Origin: Halocaridina rubra
Lineage: Eukaryota > Arthropoda > Malacostraca > Decapoda > Atyidae
Assembly (NCBI GenBank): GCA_037179515.1
Contig: JAXCGZ010001897.1
Span: 228,501-292,500, forward strand
DNA length: 64,000 bases
Direction: 5' to 3'
Shown here: positions 25,043 to 35,037 of the stretch, piece after piece
Layout: each line of letters opens with the position of its first letter
How positions within the stretch are numbered: position 1 is the stretch's first letter
Program-made: the position numbers and the translations under genes
The notes under the pieces: model-generated
Told to the model about the DNA's origin: nothing
Seen by the model: only the letters and a program-made list of their open reading frames with translations
Databases searched by the model: none

Positions 25043-26702
25043 TATTTATTTCTTTATTTCCACTTTGTCTGGAAGAACTCTGAAATGAAATTTTTTCTTT
25101 CTTTCTTCATTTCTTTCCTCATTTAACCTTCTTGCCTCTTGCAACAAGTTTTTTATCTTTTCCATCTGTTCATGTGTTCTGTATCGTCTAATGAACACTT
25201 CTTTGAATTCTTGAAGGTCTTTTAGACTTTTTTTTTCATCAATATTTCCCTACATGTTTCCCCTCTCTCAAAGGTTACTTTTATTGGTCTCTGCTTTCCT
25301 TCCCTCAAATATTTGCCTAGTTGGTGAAAGCTTACAATATCCTCAGGACCACAAACTACCCCAAGCTTTCTTATCAGGTCTACAATCCTAGCTTTATTTT
25401 CTTCAAGTCTCCCCTGCCATGTTGCCTCCTGGGATTCGCTTATGCCTGAGATTACCACTGTCTTCTCCTTATCAAGTGCCTGTTCAATCAGTGGATTTGC
25501 CCTTTCCATCACAACGTCTTTTATATTTTCAATTACTGTCTCTTTATAGTCAACTGTTTGTATGTTTTCCAGTGCCACCACCTTTACAGCCTCGTTTACT
25601 GCCACATATCCCTTTTGTGCATCAGCAAAGGAAGTTTTCATGGCACCTTGTTCCTTATTCAGCTTCTGAAACTCTTTTCTAAACTGTTCAATGTTTTCAT
25701 TAATCTGGACATTCCAAGCTGCAATCTCGTCTCTCTCAGAAGAGAGCAGTGAACTAACATCTAATTCAATTAGGTTGTATTTCAGCTGTTTGTTGTTATC
25801 TTGTTGTTTAGAAATTCTGGTTTCTAGTTCACTCTTTTCCCCTTCCAGCTTCTTTAGTCGTTTTTCTAGTTCTTTTCTCTCCTGCCCTTGTGATTTATTT
25901 GCTTCCTCCAAAAATTCTTATTTTCTCTCTGAGTGTTTCATTCTCTTTCATTTCTCTATCCATATTCCGAATTTTATCATAAAGGCTTATAACCATTCCC
26001 TTTAAATCCTTGATTTTCTGTTTTAATCTCCTAATAGCTACCCCTCCTCCTGCTCCTACATCCCATGGAGATCCTCTGTTATCCCTCCCCGACCCATGGG
26101 TAGGGGGGGTTTGGGACAGAGATGTCTGCATTTTCATGCTTTCCCTTTCACAGAATATAGAAAGTAGAAGAGAAAGAGAAAAAAGAGAGAAAAACTTTTA
26201 TTTAAGCTTCACACAATTTTTATATCTTCATATGAGTGCTATTTAGTTACTCAATTTATCTCTTTTCTGGTAACACACATCTTAACTTAAAAATTTGACT
26301 TTGGTAATTTGAGGGGAAAAAAAGAAAAAAATGCAAACAAAAACAAAAGTCAACTTGAAGGAAAATTCGAATTTGTATTTGAGGAGGCACCCACCTGTTT
26401 CTACTATATATTCTTCTAAACTGATAAACTCACTTGCTTACCAAGGTATGTCATCACAGGATCAGACTTTACATTTAACTCAATATATACACAAAATAAA
26501 GAAAATAATAAAAGAGAAAGCTAAAAGAAAAAGACCAAAAATGAAGAAAATAAGACAGCTGTGCTACTTGGCAACTTAACTCACTACTGTTGACAGGTGT
26601 ATCTTTTGGTATTTATTTATTTATTCAATTATTTCGTGTATCAAACTAACTATCAAATTAATATAAATGGGAAGGATACTGATTTTAATAATATATGTGT
26701 GT
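25043..26702 (-). mobile_element. CR1-like LINE 5' half: leader and ORF1
   Basis: On the minus strand it contains an ORF1 frame whose 3' end reads AGAGTTCTTCCAGACAAA. The same sequence begins copy c9 at 31404, which links this ORF1 to the CR1 family. 26138-26702 upstream of the ORF1 ATG has no gene and is a candidate 5' leader; its far end abuts the (GT)n-flanked tail of c6. Confidence 0.75.
25046..26137 (-). pseudogene. CR1-like LINE ORF1: coiled coil plus RRM-like domain
   Basis: The start is the ATG at 26135-26137 (MKMQTSLSQTPPTHGSG). A Gly-rich stretch and a heptad-rich region with many Lys, Glu and Leu (KELEKRLKKLEGEKSELE) indicate a coiled coil, then VVISGISES...W..RLEENKARI, KLGVVCGPEDIV and RPIKVTFERGE. 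This order fits LINE ORF1 proteins, which trimerise and bind the element RNA. A one-base deletion near 25905 and an A-run slip near 25225 shift the frame. After the second shift the frame continues to FRVLPDKVEIKK and stop at 25046. It is the only ORF1 of this family in the window. Confidence 0.75.
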
Positions 26703-28899
26703 GTGATTACCTAATTGTGATTACCTAATTGTGCTTATCGGAAAGAGCCCGAAGCTCGTAATTTCCTGTCTCATGATCGGTTCCATTTTGTACTTAGTGA
26801 TACTTATCATACCTGTCCTTAAAACTATTGATTGAGATAGCATTAACTACCTCCTCACTTAGCTAATCCAATTATCAACTACTCTTACACTGAAAAAGTA
26901 TTTCCTTACATAATGCAAAGATGTTTTCTTACGAAGCATCAAACTATGACCTCTAGTTTTAGAGCCTGCCATATCAAAATATCGATCCCTATCCACTCTA
27001 TCATAACCATGCTGGAATTTAAAGACTATCTCCATATACCCCCTCAATCTTCTAGCTTCGAGTGATGTTAAGTCTAATTCCCCCAGCCTCTCATCATAAC
27101 TGAGATTACATATTTCTGGCACCAGTTTTATGGCATGTCTTTGAACTTTTTCAAGCTTAGCTATGTGCTTTTTCAAGTGTGGATTCCAAAAGGGGGCTGC
27201 ATATTCGAGTTTTGGCCTCACATAGGTTACATAAATATTTCTGAACATTTCCTTGTTCATGTGCCTGAAGGCTACCCTTATATTTGATAAGAAGGCATAT
27301 GCTGCCCTTACTATGCCATTTATATGTATTTCTGGAGACAAATCTGCTAGTATGCTTACTCCTAGATCTCTCTCATTTTCTGTTTCTTGAAGCTGTACTC
27401 CAGCCACCTAGTAGTCAAGCTTGGGCCATCTTGCACTTGTACCAATTCTCATTACCTTACATTTTGAAGTTTTTGATTTCATTAGCCACTTTTCTGACCA
27501 TTCGTGCAGACTATTTAGATCTTCTTTCTTCACAATCATTGCATCATCTGCAAACATATTCATGAATGAATTTACGGACTCTGGTAGGTCATTTACATAT
27601 ACAAGGAACAAATGTGGCCCTAAAGCTGAACCCTGTGGAACTACACTACTAACTCTTCTCCATTCAGACAATGAGTGTCTTACTCTAACCCTCTGTTCCC
27701 TTCCTTCTAAGTAAGTTTTTATCCATTTCAAGACATTTCCACCTATTCTAGCCATTGCTTGCAGCTTCGTAATAAGTCTCCCATGTGGAACAGTGTCAAG
27801 TGCTCTCTGGAAGTCTAGGAATATGCAATCTGCCCAGCCCTCTCTTTCCTGTAAGATTCAGTTTACCTCATCATAAAAGTCTAATAAGTTTGTTACTGTT
27901 GATCTACCTTCTCTGAAGCCATGTTGCCTCACTGACAAAAAGTTGAAGGATTCCAAGTGAAGAGAAATATGTTTCCTTAGTAGTTTCTCCATAACTTTGC
28001 AAACTATGCTGGTCAAGGAAACCGGTCTATAGTTCAGAGCCGTATCCCTCCTTCCCTTTTTGAAGATAGGTATCACGTTTGCTTGTTTCCAGCATCTTGA
28101 AATCTCCCTTGACTCCAGTGACTTTTTAAATATGATACTTATTGCCACTGATATTGAATTTGCGCAATTTTTAAGTACATGAGGGGATATCTCATTAGGA
28201 CCTGTAGCTTTAAGAACATCTAACTCCATCAGCACTTTGCATACCTATGTGGCTGTAAGGTTGATGTTCTCTACTACCGGCCCTTGAGCTTCTATCTTTG
28301 CAATCTGAGGGGTTGGGGTATTTTCTACTATAAATACTGACTGAAACTCCTTGTTCAATTCTTTGCAGATCTCTTCATCTGTCTCAGTGATGCTTTCATC
28401 CTCTCTCTTTAGCCTTAAACCTGTTCTTTTACCTTAAGTTTTCCTCTGATAAAGCTGTCTAAAAGCATGGGATTTTCATTAGCCTTCCTGATGATGTCTC
28501 TCTCATAGTCTCTCTCTGCCTTTCTTCATTTACTTAGGTAGTCATTTCTTGCTCTTTTGTAGGTTTGCCAGGCATTTATGTTTTTTCTCCTCCAATACCT
28601 TTTCCAGCATTTGTCTCTTCACACCTTAGCTCTTTTACACTCATTATCGAACCATTTCTCTCTGGTATGAATTACACCTACTTTTATGAAAGATATGCAG
28701 CAATCTACTATCTTCCCATGTTCCTCACAAGAGATGTCATACATTTCTTGTATGACATACATTTCTTGATGTAATCTCCTTTCGGATAGTTCCTCCTCAT
28801 GTCCTCAGTGCCTCTACTCTCAGGCAGAATATCTTCAATGATATACACCATCAACAACACACATTGGTCACTCTTTCCAATTGGTGGTTCATACTCAGT
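26703..28899 (-). mobile_element. CR1-like LINE copy c6, truncated in endonuclease
   Basis: Two tail units start at 26703, preceded by a short (GT)n. LINE sequence runs to 28899, where it stops in the endonuclease region and passes into (GT)n. A deletion of about 60 bases relative to c4 and c9 lies near 28755. Confidence 0.9.
26794..28899 (-). pseudogene. CR1-like ORF2 endonuclease end and RT, broken (copy c6)
   Basis: Frames at 27858-28235, 27408-27755 and 26859-27407 give most of the RT. NYRPVSLTS, QHGFREGRSTVTN, SVVPQGSALGPHLFLVYVND and FADDAMIVKK are visible. A deletion right after IVKK removes about ten codons. The AFD block reads ALD. The C-terminal region is complete to TAA at 26794 after a shift near 26865. 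Dead copy, somewhat older than c7-c9. Confidence 0.82.
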
Positions 28900-28913
28900 G
28901 TGTGTGTATGTGT

Positions 28914-28994
<81 letters not shown>
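28900..28994. repeat. (GT)n-(AC)n palindromic microsatellite at LINE head-to-head junction
   Basis: GTGTGTGTATGTGTGT passes directly into (AC)n ending at 28994. Left of it lies the truncated 5' end of c6 (minus), right of it the truncated 5' end of c7 (plus). Confidence 0.97.
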
Positions 28995-28995
<1 letters not shown>

Positions 28996-29893
28996 CATGA
29001 ATATGTTTGCAGATGATGCAAAGATTGTGAAGAAAGTAAAAAACGAGAACAATGGTAGAGAACTTCAGGAGGATCTAAATAATCTGCATAAGTGGTCAGA
29101 AAAGTGGCTAATGAAATTCAATACCTCAAAATGTAAGGTAATGAGAATGGGTACAAGTGCAAGAAGGCCCAAGCTTGACTACTCGGTGGCTGGAGTACAA
29201 CTTCAGGAGACAGAAAATGAGAGAGATCTAGGAGTAAACTTATTGGCAGATTTGTCTCCAGAAATACATATAAATGGCGTAGTAAGGGCAGCATATGCAT
29301 TCTTATCAAATGTAAGGGTAGCCTTCAGGCACATGGACAAGGAAATGTTCAGAAATATTTATGTAACCTATGTGAGGCCAAAACTCGAATATGCAGCCCC
29401 CTTTTGGAATCTGCACTTAAAAAAAGCACATAGCTAAGCTTGAAAAAGTTCAAAGACATGCCACGAAACTGGTGCCAGAAATACGCAATCTCGGTTATGA
29501 TGAGAGGCTGAGGGAATTAGACTTGCCATCACTCGAAGCTAGAAGAGTAAGGGGGGATATGGTGACAGTCTTTAAATTCCTTCATGGTTATGATAGAGTG
29601 GATAGGGATCGATATTTCGATATGGCTGGCTCTAGAACTAGAGGTCATAGTTTGAAGCTTCGGAAGAAAACTTGTTTGCAGGATGTAAGGAAATACTTTT
29701 TCAGTGTAAGAGTAGTTGATAATTGGAATTCGCTAAGCGAGGAGGTAGTTAATGCTACCTCAATCCATAGTTTTAAGGACAGGTATGATAAGTATCACTA
29801 AGTCTAAAAATGGAACCGATCAGGAGACGGGAAGATACGAGCTTTGGGCTCTTTCCCGTAAACACAATTAGGTAACCACAATTAGGTAATCAC
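28995..29893 (+). mobile_element. CR1-like LINE copy c7, short 5'-truncated
   Basis: It starts at TCATGAATATGTTTGC inside the RT active-site region, straight after (AC)n, and ends with two tail units at 29893. Coding remnants are 28995-29437 (NMFADDAKIVKKV onward), a shift at an A-run near 29411, then 29472-29801 to the usual stop. The next copy begins at the very next base. Confidence 0.9.
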
Positions 29894-31390
29894 ATATCCC
29901 CTCATGTGCTTAAAAAATGCGCAAACACAATATCAGTGGCACTAAGTATCATATTGAAAGGAGTCACTGGAGTCGGGGGAGATTCCAAGATGCTGGAAAC
30001 AAGCAAATGTGATACCTATCTTCAAAAAGGGAAGGAGGGATACGGCTCTGAACTATAGACCAGTTTCCTTGACCAGCATACTTTGCAAAGTTATGGAGAA
30101 ACTACTAAGGAAACATATCTCTCTTCACTTGGAATCCTTCAACTTTTTGTCAGTGAGGCAACATGGCTTCAGAGAAGGTAGATCAACAGTAACAAACTTA
30201 TTAGAATTTTATGATAAGGTAAGCCAAATCTTACAGGAAAGAGAGGGCTGGGCAGATTGCATATTCCTAGACTTCCAGAAAGCGTTTGACACTGTTCCAC
30301 ATGGGAGACTTATTAGGAAGCTGCACTCAATGGCTAGAATAGGTGGAAATGTTTTGGAATGGATAAAAACTTACTTAGAAGAAAGGGAACAGAGGGTTAG
30401 AGTAAGACACTCAGCGTCTGAATGGAGAAGAGTTAGTAGTGGAGTTCCACAGGGTTCAGTTTTAGGGCCACTTTTGTTCCTTGTATATGTAAATGACCTA
30501 CCAGAGTGTGTAAATTCATTCATGAATATGTTTGCAGATGATGCAAAGATTGTGAAGAAAGTAAAAAACGAAAACAATGGTAGAGAACTTCAGGAGGATC
30601 TAAATAATCTGCATGAGTGGTCAGAAAAGTGGCTAATGAAATTCAATACTTCAAAATGAAAGGTAATGAGAATGGGTACAAGTGCAAGAAGGCCCAAGCT
30701 TGACTACTCGGTGGCTGGAGTACATTTTCAAGAGACAGAAAATGAGAGAGATCTAGGAGTAAACATACTGGCAGATTTGTCTCCAGAAATACATATAAAT
30801 GGCATAGTAAGGGCAGCATATGCATTCTTATCAAATGTAAGGGTAGCCTTCAGGCACATGGACAAGGAAATGTTCAGAAATATTTATGTAACCTATGTGA
30901 GGCCAAAACTCGAATATGCAGCCCCCTTTTGGAATCCGCACTTGAAAAAGCACATAGCTAAGCTTGAAAAAGTTCAAAGACATGCCACGAAACTGGTGCC
31001 AGAAATGCGCAATCTCAGTTATGATGAGAGGCTGAGGGAATTAGACTTACCATCACTTACCATCAGTCTTTAAATTCCTTCATGGTTATGATAGAGTGGA
31101 TAGGGATCGATATTTCGATATGGCTGGCTCTAGAACTAGAGGTCATAGTTTGAAGCTTCGTGAGAAAACTTCTTTGCAGGATGTAAGGAAATACTTTTTC
31201 AGTGTAAGAGTAGTTGATAATTGGAATTGGCTAAGCGAGGAGGTAGGTAATGCTATCTCAATCCATAGTTTTAAGGACAGGTATGATAAGTATGACTAAG
31301 TCTAAAATGGAACCGATCAGGAGACGGGAAGATACGAGCTTTGGGCTCTTTCCCGTAAACACAATTAGGTAATCACAATTAGGTAATCAC
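29894..31390 (+). mobile_element. CR1-like LINE copy c8, 5'-truncated in RT
   Basis: ATATCCCCTCATGTGC, which follows GAC in the full element, here directly follows the terminal CAC of the c7 tail, sharing AC. The copy ends with two tail units at 31390, then (AC)n. Confidence 0.9.
29896..31299 (+). pseudogene. CR1-like ORF2 RT fragment (copy c8)
   Basis: RT blocks NYRPVSLTS, QHGFREGRSTVTN, FLDFQKAFDTVPHG, SGVPQGSVLGPLLFLVYVND and FADDAK are all intact in the frame 30009-30659. A TGA at 30657-30659 replaces the Cys codon TGT seen in sister copies. The next part (30666-31073) is in the same frame. A deletion near 31057 removes about 33 bases of the LEARRVRGDMVT region and fuses CATCACTTACCATCAG, shifting the frame; 31096-31299 completes the C-terminus. 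An extra base near 29957 also separates the first RT block. Young but dead. Confidence 0.83.
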
Positions 31391-31402
31391 ACACACACAC
31401 AC

Positions 31403-34388
31403 AAGAGTTCTTCCAGACAAAGGGGAGATAAAGAAGATAATGACAGAAGATCAGGGGGTGGGGCCTCATTAAGATTGTTATACACAAATGCTGATGGATT
31501 AGCTGGTAAGGCAGTAGAATTAAAAGATAGGATTCACAACAGTAAGGCAGATATAGTAGCAATTACAGAGACTAAGTTGAGTGAGGACATAAACAGTGTC
31601 ACAGTTTTTCCTAAGGGCTTCAGAATACTAAGGGTTGAAAGATCTGAGAGGACTGGTGGAGGGATAGCATTGCTCATAAGTGAAAGGATTCAAGTTGAAG
31701 AAATAAACTTGGCTATAGAAAGTGAGTTCAAGGAATTTCTTGTTGCTCGCATAAATACTGGGTCAGAGAGCATTATAATAACTGTTGTATACAACCCACC
31801 AAGGAACCAAAATAGGCTTGAAGTTTATGAGGAAAGTCATATAGGTACTATTGAAGTCATAAACTCAGTTGTTAACATGGCACAGGAAAAAAAATGTAGG
31901 ATTTTGATTATGGGAGACTTTAATCATAAAGAGATAGATTTGATAAATCTTTACCCACACATTGGTGAGGACTCATTCGGGGCAAGATTCCTAGATTGCG
32001 TACAAGGGAATTTCCTACACCAACATGTAATGGAACCAACAAGGGCCAGGGGTGGGGATGAGCCATCACTACTTGATCTAGTGTTCATAGATAATGTGTT
32101 GGATATTGAAAAAATTGAGTATGAACCACCAATTGGAAAGAGTGACCACTGTGTGTTGTTGATGGAGGATATCATTGAAGATATTCTTCCTGAGAGTAGA
32201 GCCACTGAGGACATGAGGAGGAACTATCCGAAAGGAGATTACATCAAAATGAATGAGCTTTTTGCAGTTATTGACTGGAGAACCTTATTTTACAACAAAT
32301 CTGTTCAAGAAATGTATGACATCTTTTGTGAGAAATATGGGAAGATAGTAGATTGCTGCATACCTGTCACCAAAGTAGGTGTAATTCATGCCAGAGAGAA
32401 ATGGTTCGATAATGGGTGTAAAAGAGCTAAGGAGTGGAGAGACAAATGCTGGAAAAGGTATAGGAGGAGAAAAAACATAAATGCCTGGCAAACCTACAAA
32501 AAAGCAAGAAATTACTACCTAAGTAAAAGGAGAGAGGCAGAGAGAGACTATGAGAGGGACATCACCAGGAAGGCTAAAGAAAATCCCAAGCTTTTCCACA
32601 GCTTTTTCAGAGGAAAACTGAAGGTAAAAGAACAGGTTTTAAGGCTAAAGAGAGCGGATGGAAGCATCACTGAGACAGATGAAGAGATCTGCAAAGAATT
32701 GAACAAGGAGTTTCAGTCAGTATTTACAGTAGAAAATACCCCACCCCCTCATATTGCAGTGATAGAAGCTCAAGGGCCGGTATTAGAGAACATCAACCTT
32801 ACAGCCACAGAGGTATGCAAAGCGCTGATGGATTTAGATGTTCATAAAGCTACAGGTCCTGATGACATATCCCCTCATGTGCTTAAAAAATGCGCAAACA
32901 CAATATCAGTGGCACTAAGTATCATATTTAAGGAGTCACTGGAGTCGGGGGAGATTCCAAGATGCTGGAAACAAGCAAATGTGATACCTATCTTCAAAAA
33001 GGGAAGGGGGGATACGGCTCTGAACTATAGACCAGTTTCCTTGACCAGCATAGTTTGCAAAGTTATGGAGAAACTACTAAAGAAACATATCTCTCTTCAC
33101 TTGGAATCCTTCAACTTTTTGTCAGTGAGGCAACATGGCTTCAGAGAAGGCAGATCAACAGTAACAAACTTATTAGAATTTTTTGATGAGGTAAGCCAAA
33201 TCTTACAGGAAAGAGAGGGCTGGGCAGATTGCATATTCCTAGACTTCCAGAAAGCGTTTGAAACTGTTCCACATGGGAGACTTATTAGGAAGCTGCAATC
33301 AATGGCTAGAATAGGTGGAAATGTTTTGGAATGGATAAAAACTTACTTAGAATGAAGGGAACAGAGGGTTAGAGTAAGACACTCAGTGTCTGAATGGAGA
33401 AGAGTTAGTAGTGGAGTTCCACAGGGTTCAGTTTTAGGGCCACTTTTGTTCCTTGTATATGTAAATGACCTACCAGAGTCTGTAAATTCATTCATGAATA
33501 TGTTTGCAGATGATGCAAAGATTGTGAAGAAAGTAAAAAACGTGAACAATGGTAGAGAACTTCAGGAGGATCTAAATAATCTGCATGAGTGGTCAGAAAA
33601 GTGGCTAATGAAATTCAATACTTCAAAATGTAAGGTAATGCGAATGGGTACAAGTGCAAGAAGGCCCAAGCTTGACTACTCGGTGGCTGAAGTACAACTT
33701 CAAGAGACAGAAAATGAGAGAGATCTAGGAGTAAACATACTGGCAGATTTGTCTCCAGAAATACATATAAATGGCATAGTAAGGGCAGCATATGCATTCT
33801 TATCAAATGTAAGGGTAGCCTTCAGGCACATGGACAAGGAAATGTTCAGAAATATTTATGTAACCTATGTGAGGCCAAAACTCGAATATGCAGCCCCCTT
33901 TTGGAATCCGCACTTGAAAAAGCACATAGCTAAGCTTGAAAAAGTTCAAAGACATGCCACGAAACTGGTGCCAGAAATGCGCAATCTCAGTTATGATGAG
34001 AGGCTGAGGGAATTAGACTTACCATCACTCGAAGCTAGAAGAGTGAGGAGGGATATGGTGACAGTCTTTAAATTCCTTCATGGTTATGATAGTGTGGATA
34101 GGGATCGATATTTTGATATGGCTTGCTCTAGAACTAGAGGTCATAGTTTGAAGCTTCGTAAGAAAACTTCTTTGCAGGATGTAAGGAAATACTTTTTCAG
34201 TGTAAGAGTAGTTGATAATTGGAATTGGCTAAGCGAGGAGGTAGTTAATGCTATCTCAATCCATAGTTTTAAGGACAGGTATGATAAGTATGACTAAGTC
34301 TAAAATGGAACCGATCAGGAGACGGGAAGATACGAGCTTTGGGCTCTTTCCCGTAAACACAATTAGGTAATCACAATTAGGTAATCAC
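31403..34388 (+). mobile_element. CR1-like LINE copy c9, longest and best preserved
   Basis: It starts after (AC)n at 31391-31402 with the last 22 codons of ORF1 (frame ending at TAA 31470-31472), overlapped by ORF2 in another frame. It ends with the 3' stem-loop and two perfect 14-nt tail units AATTAGGTAATCAC at 34361-34388. The 5' leader and most of ORF1 are missing. Confidence 0.92.
31406..34297 (+). pseudogene. CR1-like ORF2: endonuclease and RT, single nonsense codon (copy c9)
   Basis: One frame of about 960 codons is broken only by TGA at 33353-33355 (GGA in sister copies). Endonuclease: LLYTNADGLAG, AITETKLSED, VYNPPRNQ, IMGDFNHKE, PTRARGGDEPSLLDLVF and KSDHCVLL, with catalytic residues in place. 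RT: KATGPDDISPHVL, NYRPVSLTS, QHGFREGRSTVTN, FLDFQKAFETVPHG (AFD changed to AFE), SGVPQGSVLGPLLFLVYVND and FADDAK. The C-terminal region has YVRPKLEYAAPFW, FDMACSRTRGHSLKL and FFSVRVVDNWNWLSEEVV, a pattern shared with CR1 elements. No ATG lies near the 5' end, so translation may depend on ORF1 or on the lost start. Confidence 0.9.
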
Positions 34389-35036
<648 letters not shown>

Positions 35037-35037
35037 A

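Noticed and set aside
25419..26005. Plus-strand frames of 87, 64 and 104 codons over the ORF1 region
   Set aside because: They are antisense shadows of the ORF1 coiled coil, Leu/Ser/Phe-rich with no motifs.
28799..29437. A 212-codon frame joining endonuclease-antisense, His-Thr repeats and RT
   Set aside because: It starts on the antisense strand of c6, crosses the (AC)n tract and enters c7. It is an accident of the junction, not a fusion gene.
26703..29893. Twin-priming inversion to explain c6 and c7 head to head
   Set aside because: Twin priming gives two non-overlapping parts of one element, but c6 and c7 both contain the same 3' region and tail, so they are two insertions.
34361..34388. 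CRISPR-like direct repeats (14-nt units at several places)
   Set aside because: The units are LINE 3' tails without spacers, in a eukaryotic setting.
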